Assembly: GCA_021613335.1 (NCBI GenBank)
Contig: JAJTWR010000044.1
Span: 3,489,501-3,553,500, forward strand
Origin: Whitmania pigra
Lineage: Eukaryota > Annelida > Clitellata > Hirudinida > Haemopidae
DNA: 64,000 nucleotides
Direction: 5' to 3'
This document shows, piece after piece, positions 22,739 to 32,782 of this stretch. A model generated the notes under the pieces. It worked only from the letters and a program-made list of their open reading frames with translations. It did no database searches and was not told where the DNA came from. Every line of letters starts with the position of its first letter. The first letter of the stretch is position 1. The position numbers were made by a program, and so were the translations under genes.

Positions 22739-22744
22739 AATAAA
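22739..22744 (+). terminator. EMC4 polyadenylation signal
   Basis: AATAAA 48 bases past the EMC4 stop codon. Confidence 0.65.
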
Positions 22745-22884
22745 AATTAATATTCAAAAGTGTGTTAATGTCAATACTGCTGATGATTAATTTAGTGAAT
22801 TTGGATTTGAGGCAGCATCAATCCTAACCAGCATCTTCAAACACCATTGAAAAGAACAAGAACGAGCACTCAAGTGTGTATGTG

Positions 22885-23460
22885 TATTTTATTAACTTCT
22901 TTTTCATAACTAGATTATATTAGGGTGGGGACAACAAGAACTCCAAAGGAAAAATTGTAATGTCAGTGCACGTAGTCAAATAATCAATCGATCAGTCTTT
23001 TCTACATCAGATCTCTTCTTTTTCCTTGAACCCACCAGTAAATTTGATCTAAGCTAGCTGGGCATAGTTCTCAAATCCAATGACTCTGCCTCCAGTTTCA
23101 ATCTGATTTTCTTTTTTAGGAGTTCTTGACTAGGACATTCCAGAAGGAAATGACTAGTAGGGCTTAGTAGTAGGTAGTTTTGGGTCTGTATATTGGTAAT
23201 ATTCGCATAAAGGGCATTTCGAGTGCACAACTATCAGCAATTTCAAATTTGTTTGGATGTAAGTAGGGATGTGCTCATTAGGAATCGACAGAGGACCCCG
23301 TCCCCTGCTTTTTTGGCGACTTATACATAAGAAACAGTAATGTTTCCACGTTCTCTGGTAAACGTTCTCACCATGAACGCCATTTAGAGATGCTTTCACT
23401 TGGGCTGGCAGAAGGGCCATCCATCCACTCCAGGTTTGCCATGCCTAGCCCCGCCAAAAT
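22885..23460 (-). mobile_element. RNase-H-bearing LINE, copy 2, 3' end only
   Basis: Minus-strand fragment covering the C-terminal finger and 3' end of the family seen at 17160-18600: SKCPLCEYY, then HFLLECPSQELLKKKI, then LKLEAESLDLRT. It closes with the tail motif at 22900-22930. The first part is in a different frame and stops interrupt it. Confidence 0.75.
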
Positions 23461-24592
23461 AGCTAGGCGATAAAATAGACCAAGATTCAAAAAAAAGATT
23501 TATGTACTTGCTATACACGATTGATTCTTGAAATAAAGTTTTCGAAAAAATGTCCTTCTATTATATGTAGAACAACTCCGATCATGAACCGGAAGAAAGT
23601 TGTCCAAAATGTCCTGGACAAATTGACCTTCTAGAGTGGTGTCGAATGGCTTCCAAGCCTGCGAGATCTAGAAGCCTCGTCCTGGTTAGGAGAAAAGTTC
23701 ACGGAGATGTGTTCTTCGATGTGATTGAAGAGCGAATCCCGCACAGTATCCGAAGAACCAGTAAAAAGCCTTGGAAGAGGTGGCACCGCTGCAAGGGCGG
23801 TTCAAAAATAAGTTTGGTTGCACCAGGTCGTGCTCCTTCCATGACTGCTCTGGCCGTAAACCATCTACGAGATTGGTTTGTCATTTGTCGAGAAACAGAA
23901 AAGGAAAGTTAACCGATATACCAGAAAATGACTAGGCCTACCTCTAGCTCTGTCATCAGTAACCCTCTAAAGTAGAAGTACGAGCCTGCGACTACCCCTA
24001 AGGTCCGTCGTGGAATAGTGCAAACTCTCCAAACTAAGAACGCAGTGGATGCTCAACAACTCCGTGGACAGCAGGAGCCAATGCTCAGATTTGGATGGAA
24101 ATTCCTAGCGCAGAATGAGATAGATGGGCTAATGTTTGAGGCAGTGATGTCAGTGAGTATTTATACTTAAGTCTTTTCACGATTCTGTACTTAGTACTTG
24201 TACTTTAAATACATTTTTTATGTACTTATTAGTAAGCACATTTTAATTACGGCTAAGTACTTTTAAATTTTCTTTTTTTTTAAATAAAAGTGCTAATGCA
24301 CTGATTTCTAATCTTTGGCGTTTTCTTTGCGATATGCCTGTCTCTTTGTTTTCTTTGTTCTCTTTGTATTGTCGTTTGTTTACATTTGCTGGGAGATGGC
24401 CGAACTATTTGAGCGTTCCGAAAGCAGGGAAGTTGACAAAGTTTACCCTTTAGTTGTTAAAACTTACGGTAAAAACGTCCGAGACGGACGCACACATTTT
24501 AATGAGATGCTCCACTTTAATAAAGCTCCACCCCAAAACAAATTGAGCTCCGCCTAAAACGAGTAAAAGTAAATCATTGATCCGTAATATTT

Positions 24593-25640
24593 TTAGGGAT
24601 ATCTCTTTTTAGGATTAGGGGTTAAGGTAGGGTTAGGGTTAAGACTTAATGCAATAGGTCGCCAGTTGCGAGGATCTTCAAGTTCTCCTCCCTTGTGGAT
24701 GAGAGCTGTACGTGACTTCTTCCAGCTGTCCGGTATTTTTCCTAACGTTCTGCACTGGTTAAAAAGAGTGGTCAGGATGAAACATCCGTCGTCAAACTTT
24801 TTCCAGTGCAAGTACCAGATCTTGTCAGGGCCGGGGGCGGTGTTGTGGGTCTTTTTAAGGACTCTGATCACCTCCTCCTGAGTGAAAACTTCCTGCAGGA
24901 GGTCGACCGCTTGGTCTTCTTCTGGAAGGATCTGGGCGATTGCCATCGAGTTGTCCACCGTCGGATCGTCCTCTGGGTGGAAGTGCGCAAAGATATTCAC
25001 TGCGGGCTAGGCGTCTCTAGGATTTCCCTCATGGCTTTCCTAGGGTTCTCGTTGAATAGCTTTTGGAGACGACTGGCCGAAACGGGGTTTAATCCGTTTC
25101 TCGGGATCGTGGTGACTTGGGGAGGGCGGTGTCTTCTAATGTAGGAGGCACTGCAGGGTGGACTTCCTGCATGTGTCTCAAAGCAGGAGCCAAGCTGTGG
25201 AAATCCCTGTTTTTACAAAATCCGCACCTGAAGCTGAAGGCTATGGTATCATGGGTCCTGGAGAAGTGGTCCATAGAGGCTCCAATGTTGGTATAAGAAA
25301 TCTTGCATTTCTTGCACTTTGAGGAAACTCATAGTGGCTGACACCATCAAGTGGTCGAGGGACATATACACTGGGCACATCACGGGCAAAATGCCCGCCA
25401 GACCGGTGGAACCCTCAGGTAACGAACAAGGGATGACCAAAGTCCGCGCCGAGGAGGCGTTGGCAGATCAGGGACCTCAGGACCAAGATCCTACCCTTTC
25501 GGGGGACAATGGGGAGATGGACAACGAACCCTGCGTTCAGAATGGAGACACATTCTGGACAATGCAAGCAATACTGATGTGGAGTAGCCGTCGGGCTGTT
25601 TTTTGAGCAGTCAGAATCAGAATCATGCATTTATCTGCCT
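24593..25640 (-). mobile_element. R2/NeSL-like LINE 5' half nested in the hAT
   Basis: Read on the minus strand: two C2H2 fingers in tandem (CKKC-x13-H-x4-H, then CGFC-x12-H-x4-H, about 25305-25170), linker LQKLFNENPRKAMREIL, an in-frame stop near 25005, then the first RT blocks (TAPGPDKIWYLHWKKF, GKIPDSWKKS, and PRNWRPIALS near 24640). This order of fingers then RT is that of R2/NeSL-type site-preferring elements. The ORF is broken and is cut off inside the RT domain by telomere-like repeats. Confidence 0.82.
24607..24645. repeat. Interstitial telomere-like repeat
   Basis: Degenerate TTAGGG-type units on the plus strand (TTAGGATTAGGGGTTAAGG, then TAGGGTTAGGGTTAAG) exactly where the minus-strand RT fragment breaks off. 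This suggests either joining to telomeric DNA or telomere-repeat addition during repair. Confidence 0.7.
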
Positions 25641-25792
25641 TCTCGTTTACCATGTTTCTTGCACATACTAAATCTGTTGGCTTCTGTAGATGCCAATAAA
25701 GCACTTGCAAGTGATGAAACTTTCAAGCGAATGTATTTTTCAGTGTCTGGCAAATGTTCCATCTTGAGCAATGCATCACATCAGAGTTGGAA

Positions 25793-25915
25793 TTGGAACT
25801 TCATTTATATAGCGCCATATGCATAGCGTCAGAGGCGCTTCTTGTAACCATTTATATAGTGCCCCTTCCCAAGGGCGCTGGCGGCCATGCAGGCTGGGTT
25901 TCGAACACGACACAA
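25793..25915 (-). mobile_element. tRNA-derived SINE, truncated
   Basis: Near-identical to 36722-36840: CTTCATTTATATAGCGCCAT, ATGCATAGCGTCAGAGGCGC, CAGGCTGGGTTTCGAACAC. The tRNA-like head is missing beyond the B-box. It sits inside the hAT transposase region. Confidence 0.75.
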
Positions 25916-26944
25916 AAGTTCAAAAGCTGTGCTTGATGTACTTGGGAGAACAATACCTAAGCCAAACCCAACTCGTTGGAACTCTGAATTTAACAGTTAC
26001 AGAGCCATCTACGATATGAATGACAAACCTAATATCATGAATGAAACAAACTATCCAAGAATCAACGGTTGTGACACCATCAGCTGGAGATTTTTATGGA
26101 TTTTATGAACCAGATTCTGGGAGTAACAATTCTTCTTTCACAGAGGAAGTGCCTGAATGATCCATCACACGACATGAATCAGCTGAGCAGATACAGATTG
26201 TAATTTTATAAATTATGTTTTGAAAACAGTTGTGTTTCATAATTTAGATAATTTTGTTAATAACTTGTACTGATACTTAAGTACATTGCCTACAACGTAC
26301 TTGTACCTGTACTTTGTACTTATACTTAAGTACATTTTTGGAGTACTTACGGCAACACTGGTTTGAGGAAATGAGAGGAGCTACGCAGACTTACCGTCAT
26401 GCAGTTGGGTAGAACCACTTGCCAAAATGGTCCCAGGCGAACTCATCGGTCATATCCGCTATGATTAACCAAGAAAGGAAGCGATAAGTGGAACAAGACC
26501 GAGTCACGAAGGCGGTTCAACAATCACAGAGGGGTAAGTGAACAACGTGGGAAGATTTAATGCAACGATCCTTTACCAGGAGCGATATGTGAAAGATGTG
26601 AAGATCTACTCGATAAGGTCAATATACAACCAGTTGCCCTCCAGGAACAATTTTCAAAAATGGGGTTTGATGGAAGACATCGAAATTTATTTTATAGCTC
26701 CTAAGCAAACCCCTTTCTATCTTTTTGGGCGTCCAAAAAACACATTTTTACGTAATTTACAACTTTTAACTGTTCCAGGAAGTCCAAATTTAACAAGGTA
26801 TTTTATATACTATTGTATATGTATAATAAAGTGATGTAATTTCAAAATTTGAAGAAATTCTGTTGTTTGATGTTCGAGAATTTTGCATAAAACGTGACCT
26901 TCCTATATTTATTGGGCGGAGTATATCTATAGATACATTTATAT

Positions 26945-26970
26945 AGCTCTCTCTCTCTCTCTTTCTCTCT
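26945..26970. repeat. CT microsatellite
   Basis: CT dinucleotide run with one TTT interruption just upstream of the MULE insertion. Confidence 0.85.
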
Positions 26971-27051
26971 TTATATATATAGGTTTATATAAAAAAGTTT
27001 TTGTAAAGTGGAGACACCATGCATGAATGTAATGCACAAGTTATGTTATAG

Positions 27052-28351
27052 GGCTCATAGACAATTGAACGAAAAAGACGATAAATCGAATAACGAATTA
27101 GACCTTACAACGAGCCTTAACGACTCTTATAATAAGAATGCCCTTCCAGATAAATTTGTAGGTTTATTTATAATGTCTGTAAGTGTCAACTACACTAAAC
27201 CTTCACACTCCCTCCGTCATACCCATGAATTTAGTCCATCTTTTGCCAAAAGCACAAAAATTGCTCAAAAAAAATAGTTCGAACATGACAAATACAAATT
27301 TGAACCGACGAATAAAAGATAATATATTTAAATTGTTCGCCCTGAATGTCGGCCAGAAGTAACAAAATATCATCTTCTCAAGCAATGCAAGGGTTGCTCT
27401 CTTTTAAAAATGCCGAAATGACGTCCTAGATTAATTCATTCATTCCTTCACTCACTCACTATTTGTTCAACATCGATGTTCCTATTGGACTTATACTTAA
27501 CTCCAGTCATCGTCTACATTTTTTAGTTACTTCCTATTCAAACATGAATCGAAATATGATGTGGCATCTTTATTATCAGGAATTGGGACTACAACCACAA
27601 TACTGCGGTAAAAAGGAAGTTCATAAATTTTGTAAAAAGATATTATCTCTTCCTCTGATTCCGCCAGATTTTGTAGAAGTTATTTTTAATTCATTGTGCA
27701 ATGAAGCTTTCAACGACCAATTAAAGGTTAAAATTTACGAAATATTATTTCGATTGATAAAAATAATTATAATTTTTTTTGATTATGTTATAGGGCCTTT
27801 TTGCTTATGTACATAAGCAATGGATCGCTGGCCACTTTAAAGTCACATCTTGGTGCGTCTATGATGACCAAGTCCGCACCAATAACGATGTGGAAGGGTG
27901 GCATACTAAACTCAATGCCGAGGCAAAAGCCATCCGAAATATCAGCGACTTAGTGCAAATTTTGCTTAAAGAAGCGCAAACCATTTCAACCATTGAACGA
28001 TTGTTGCCTTCGAGACAAGAAAGTCACTGCAAGAAATGCAGCTCTGTATAAGGCGTGGGTCAAATATAAAGACGGAGACCTAACTGCAAAGCAATTACTT
28101 GTTGAATTGGCTTCAAGTAATTAATCCCGATATTTATTCGAAACAATAAAATTGGTGATAAACTTGAATTTACTAGTTTTATTTATTAAATAAATTTTTT
28201 TATTCCTGTATACATTGAATCTTATACCGAATTAGATCTTACAACGAATTGGATCGTACATCGAATAACGAAGAAGACGTTTTAACGATTCGTAGTAAGG
28301 TCTAATTCGTTATTCGGTTTATCGTCTCCTTCGTTCAATCGTCCGGTACCC
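27052..28351 (+). mobile_element. MULE (Mutator-like) element, TSD atgttatag
   Basis: Terminal inverted repeats of about 60 bp. Left: ATTGAACGAAAAAGACGATA followed by AATCGAATAACGAATTAGAC. The inverted right end reads ATTGAACGAAGGAGACGATA followed by AACCGAATAACGAATTAGAC. Exact 9-bp duplication atgttatag at 27043-27051 and 28352-28360. At 1.3 kb it is short and keeps only the transposase C-terminal part. Confidence 0.92.
27463..28035 (+). pseudogene. MULE transposase C-terminal fragment
   Basis: 27463-27726 encodes about 88 residues (MMWHLYYQELGLQPQYCGKK and following). After an A/T-rich interruption that could be an intron (27727-27792, GT...AG), 27793 onward encodes GLFAYVHKQWIAGHF, then VRTNNDVEGWHTKLN. 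RTNNDVEGWH is a hallmark of MULE transposases of the FLYWCH-associated type. A frame change near 28000 ends it. The catalytic N-terminal half is absent. Confidence 0.85.
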
Positions 28352-28360
28352 ATGTTATAG

Positions 28361-30136
28361 AAGTTGAGCTTCACTTTACGCCATTTCTTGACTGGGAATT
28401 TTGGACATTCCTCACAAAAATTGGAATAAAAATAATTTGAATAATGCTTGCATTGAATTTCTACAATTTTTAATTAGTCAGAGGTCCAAACTTTAATTTA
28501 AACATAGTATGATGTTGAAATATTTAATTATATATCTATGCTATTTTTTGGTCGTGAACATAAACACGAAGTAGGTATTTTTCGGATCATCCCAAATCAT
28601 CTCAGTTATGTAACGGGCTATAATGAAATAAATAAATAATATAAAAAAAATACATTTTTCGGATCAATTTTTGAGGCGCTTCTACCGATTGCAGAATATT
28701 GAGATGGTATATTTTTGGAAAGGTATTTTAATGTAGTGTACTAATTTGATTTCGGAATTTATACACATCTTATAATTTTGGCATAAAAAAAAGGATTGAT
28801 CATCTTATATTAATAACAAATTATTTTTTTAAAGTTGCAAAAAATTTCTACATATATTATTTTGGTTGATTGCTATCTTCAAGACAAAAAAAATCGACTG
28901 TATCTTAATCCGTTGAAAAGTTATTAACATTCAAAGTTTTTGCCAGAGGTTTGCCAACTTCACCGTCGCATGAACACGAAGTTCTCTTGAAAACGTGAGA
29001 GGTTGATACAAATTGTTCTGTGGGAAATGGATTCGCAAGAAATTCAGACAGGAATTCAGAGTTTGGAGATTTATAATGATGCTCCAGAAGTCGATACGAA
29101 CGTATTTGACTAATTAAAAATACTCTGATGGATTTTCTAACATTCTTGTAAAATATTATTTTTTTTTAATAAATGATTAAAACCATACTCATTTCTCTTG
29201 TAGCTTAATAATTTGTGGAACATGAAAAAAATGTTCTGGTGGGTTGTTGATTATGAAAATATACACCCCCGAAAATAGGACTTAGCACGTCTTTTGGAGC
29301 AAAAATTAATATAAGACAGTCTAATTATCTGGAAACACGGTACGTTTTAAAAAAAACCAAATGGATCTCTAGACCGACTGCGTGTAAATATCATAAAAAT
29401 TATACCATAAAAATTGTTCTGATTGCTTCCACGTTTTCGGTGATCGATTCGAATCCACACACAGATCAAAATAAGACTCCCGTAAAGCGAGCCGGTCAAC
29501 ATGTTTTCATTATGAGCGAAAATGGGGCATTTTCAAGTGAATTTAGCATACCTTTAATCTATTTATAAGCTTGTCAAACTTAGTGATTTGTAATCAGCAA
29601 TCATTTTTCTTCAAATCATACTTTATGGAATTTTGAAATAATGTAATTATAAACTTCATTACTTCATCCATGTTTTCGACTTATTCGAAAATACCTCATT
29701 TTCAAATGAATTTAGCAAACCTTTAATCAATTTGAAAATTTATTAAATTTTGTTATTTCTAATAATCAATCATTCCTCTTTAAATTAATCTTCATGGAAT
29801 TTTGAAATATTGCCTTATAATTTGATTATGTGACCTATTCAGATCTCAACCAATCACAGTGAACGCTTACGAATATTAATCAGCCATGGCTGGTTAGGGT
29901 CTGGAAATACGCACCCCGGAAATAACATTTAGCATTTTCTGCAAAAATGTATAAAAACTGAAATACCACACTGAATAAAGTTCATCAAAACAATATCACG
30001 AGATTGCTAGAAACTAAAACGTGTGAAGCTTCAAACATTTTTGTGTGTGTGAAGTTTTAAAGGACATTAATAAGATCGGGATCGGAAAAAACAGGTTATG
30101 ATCTTAAAGTCATACAGATTTGATTTAGATCTTCAT
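28361..30136. other. Intergenic, AT-rich with diverged repeats
   Basis: No gene recognised. 28585-28640 carries the retroposon tail motif CCAAATCATCTCAGTTATG with AATAAATAAATAA. 29515-29690 and 29690-29830 are diverged tandem copies (shared CATTTTCAA, TGAATTTAGCA, ACCTTTAATC and TGGAATTTTGAAATA in the same order). Confidence 0.6.
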
Positions 30137-32782
30137 CTAGGCGTTCGATGAGGTTCTAAAATTGTTGGTTCCAGCATGGTCGCTCCTCTTGCCGATCGTG
30201 TCGGTATTCATTTCAACAAGTTTCTTTTTAGGAAGCCATCCAGCTTTGGGATTATGACATTTTGGCCAGAAGAAAAATCCAGCCAAGATAATTATTATTC
30301 CAAGGCAAACAATAACTACGACCGCAGTTATAGACTCTGGTGAAATCGGATTTAAAAGTAGGGGAAGTTGAGTAGAAGCTAAAATTAATCATACACATGT
30401 TTTAATAAAGTGATGAAGTTTCGAAAATGTTCTAATTTACCAGTTTCGTTGAGGTGAATGCAAGCATTGTAGAGAGGACTTAAAACATTAATTCCAGTTA
30501 AATCCCAATAGTCCGACCCGCTGCGGCAGCTCAAAGAGCTATTGAGTCTGATCAAAATTGTGTAAAGTTATTAAATACATATATTAATATGCAATATTTT
30601 TCAAACCTGCAAAATATTTCTGTACTTTTTTGTAAAGTCTTGGAAAAAGTTCCACAAGTTGTTGAAAGATCGAGCTTTGAAACTTGAAAAGTTTCGATTT
30701 TTTAACTTAATAAATTTATGAACTCTTATTAAGCTACACAATAATTTATAAAAAGCATTTTAAAAATAATAAAGTTTTACAATATAATTACCTGCTAGAC
30801 CTCTGCTGGTGCAATAGATTGTGTAGTTCGTCTTAGTTTTATAAAAGCCTTTTACAAAAGAGCAATTTGATTCCTTCAAGAGCCATTCATCGAAACAAGT
30901 AATGTTTGAGAGCAAGCTTTGAAAGCAATGGTAAATATAATGTAAATGGTAATGGGTAAATATATAATAATTTGCTTTGTGAGTATATGTATTTCGCAAA
31001 CAGAAACATCAGCAGGTATTATAATAATAAATAATATAATTTTAACAATAAATGGTGCTAAAAAGATGTCAAACATTTGGAATCGTTATCGAAGGAGCTT
31101 AATCACTCAAACCTGGAATCCAACGCGAAAAATCAACAGCTATTAGATCATTCAACTTATATATATATTTGGAAGATATAATCCAATGTGAAAATAAAAT
31201 AATGGCACTCTGGACAGATAGCTCGTAAGCTAAACAACTTTTCTAATGTAGATAATCTAACCTAGATTCTCCAGAGCGTGTTGTGTAAAACTAATTTCTG
31301 GAGATAATGAAGGAGCTTACTGAAAATATCGTGTTCCATAAAAAATAAGACAGTCTTATATTAATTTATGCTCTTAAGTATGCTGTACTGCTCATTTCGG
31401 TGGATGTCTTACATTTTCAAAAATCTACATGCATTTATTCATGTAGAATACACAAATTATTATGTTATAAGAGTCGAACTCCGCAGTTTAATTTTAGTTT
31501 TATTAATAAAGGTGATGTTTTAACAGTATATTAGAAAACCCTTCAATACGAGTATTTGTGATAAATTTACCTTTAATCAAATAAAGTCATGTCAACTTCT
31601 GAAACAAAATTATAAATCCCCAAACCTTGAATTTCAGCATGAATTTCTTGCTAATCCACTTCCCATAGAACTATTGCTCGTATCGAACGCATTTGTAACA
31701 CAGATGTTAGTGATTTTGCGCTACCAACTTCTTCATCCAACTCGCAACCTCTTACGTTTGAAACGTTTGCGATTCCTAAGCTAAACAGTACTTATTCTGC
31801 ATGCCTAAAAATTATGACATGGCAAGATGGATAGCTAAAGTAGACTGCCCTTGCCTAAGATCAAGAATGGAGGATGACGAGACACTCCCAGATGAGTATA
31901 GGACGTAAGTGATGAACCCTGTCTAAATCAGCGTATCAGAGAGTTACGAAAAGCTACTTGGACGATGTAATCATGCTAGATTCAATGCCGGTTGAACATT
32001 AATAGTATTGTTCATACTCTGACGGAATTTTTTAAAGCAAGTTTAATTTGAAATTGAAAATTCATGTGTCGTGAAGCGGGACATTTAGAGCATGGGACAA
32101 GAGTTGAAAAGACTTGCTTTATAAATGGAATTTTTATTTTAAGAAAGCATGTTTTAAAAAATATTGAGCAGTTATAGATAATAATATTATTAGCTATATC
32201 AAGACTATTAATTCAGTTATAATAATTAATGATCTATGTATAATCTAAGTATTACATTATACTATTGTATTAATAATATTTACATTATATTAAAATATTT
32301 CTATAATTGCTCAATATTGTTTTAAAACATGCTTAACATAACCATAGTTTAGGCGCATTTACGAAATATAATGTTAATTAAGGATCTACGAACCAAGTAG
32401 TGTTCCCCAAATCATCTTTTAAAGTTGGAGCGATAACACCATCCCATGCAAAGAAAATTTCAAATTCTTTTAGACATTCATTTACCATATTTCCTGCCTT
32501 CTGGCAATCTGAAACTTTAAAAAGTAATTTGGCACTGATTATTATTGAGTTTTAGCTACTATTACTGTAGAAAAACTATCCACAATTTGTTAGCAAAATA
32601 ATATTTCAAATCAGAAGCTTCTAAGTAAAACTGCATGGAATCAAAATATGAACTATTAGATGGTCGAGTGGATTTTTTGCTAGAAAATGCAAGTCTTAAA
32701 ACCTACTTTCGCTTGTTTTCACGAAGGATTTCTTGCCACTGATAAGCCCCAAAACGATGACTGTTATTACAATTGGATTCAT
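30137..32782 (-). CDS. Unrecognised cysteine-rich single-pass membrane protein
   Basis: Spliced minus-strand gene, not a family I know. First block: 32782-32707 and 32508-32390, joining in phase to 65 residues. It starts MNPIVITVIVLGLISG (signal peptide) and continues ENCQKAGNMVNECLKEF. Second block: 30916-30792, 30682-30607, 30547-30441 and 30378-30137, also in phase, 182 residues to a TAG. It contains ITCFDEWLLKESNCSF, YTIYCTSRG, LSTTCGTFSKTLQKSTEIFC, SLSCRSGSDYWD and LYNACIHLNET, then a transmembrane segment (ITAVVVIVCLGIIIILAGFF) and a basic ~50-residue tail. All borders are GT-AG. The join between 32390 and 30916 is unresolved: block 1 ends in phase 0, block 2 needs two leading bases, so at least one exon is missing. 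Regular cysteines and NxT/S sites fit a secreted-side ectodomain; function unknown. Confidence 0.72.
32145..32334. mobile_element. Palindromic MITE, 190 bp
   Basis: Left AAGCATGTTTTAAAA and TATTGAGCAGTTATAGA are repeated inverted at the right end (TATAATTGCTCAATATTG, TTTTAAAACATGCTT). The interior is AT-rich. It lies in the intron below the second exon of the membrane-protein gene. No firm TSD. Confidence 0.7.

Larger units (their letters stand above)
24142..26360 (+). mobile_element. hAT element with nested insertions, TSD gtttgagg
   Basis: Left end CAGTGATGTCAGTGAGTA and inverted right end CAGTGTTGCCGTAAGTACTC. Exact 8-bp duplication gtttgagg at 24134-24141 and 26361-26368. Sub-terminal regions are built from TACTTGTACTT-type motifs at both ends. 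24315-24557 may be the transposase N-terminal part. 25887-26020 encodes KPNPTRWNSEFNSY, matching the conserved TRWNS motif of hAT transposases. A reverse-strand LINE fragment (24593-25640) and a SINE (25793-25915) lie inside. Confidence 0.92.
23560..26700 (+). mobile_element. R2/NeSL-like LINE, split by a hAT insertion
   Basis: Plus-strand reverse-transcriptase debris. 23640-23800 encodes the post-palm segment EWCRMASKPARSRSLVLVRRK. 24005-24141 encodes the linker LRFGWKFLAQNEIDGLMFE. After the hAT (24142-26360), the frame resumes as EEMRGATQTYRHAVG, then QVEQDRVTKAVQQS and the region leading to PSRNNFQKWGLMEDIE. The minus-strand copy at 53515-54552 shows the uninterrupted order ELMFEKVRGPTQTDRHAVG, so the hAT entered inside this ORF. 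Many stops make it inactive. Confidence 0.85.

Noticed and set aside
27008..27277. 89-codon plus-strand frame across the left MULE end
   Set aside because: It spans the TSD and inverted repeat, so it is a chance frame through the transposon terminus.
31256..31317. Candidate missing middle exon of the membrane-protein gene (acceptor TTTTCAG, donor CTAG|GTTAG)
   Set aside because: Every reading phase either starts with or runs into a stop, so it cannot join the flanking exons.
31861..31915. Possible plus-strand exon MEDDETLPDEYRT ending at a GTAAGT donor
   Set aside because: Only 13 codons, no partner exon found in phase, and it lies in an intron of the opposite-strand gene.
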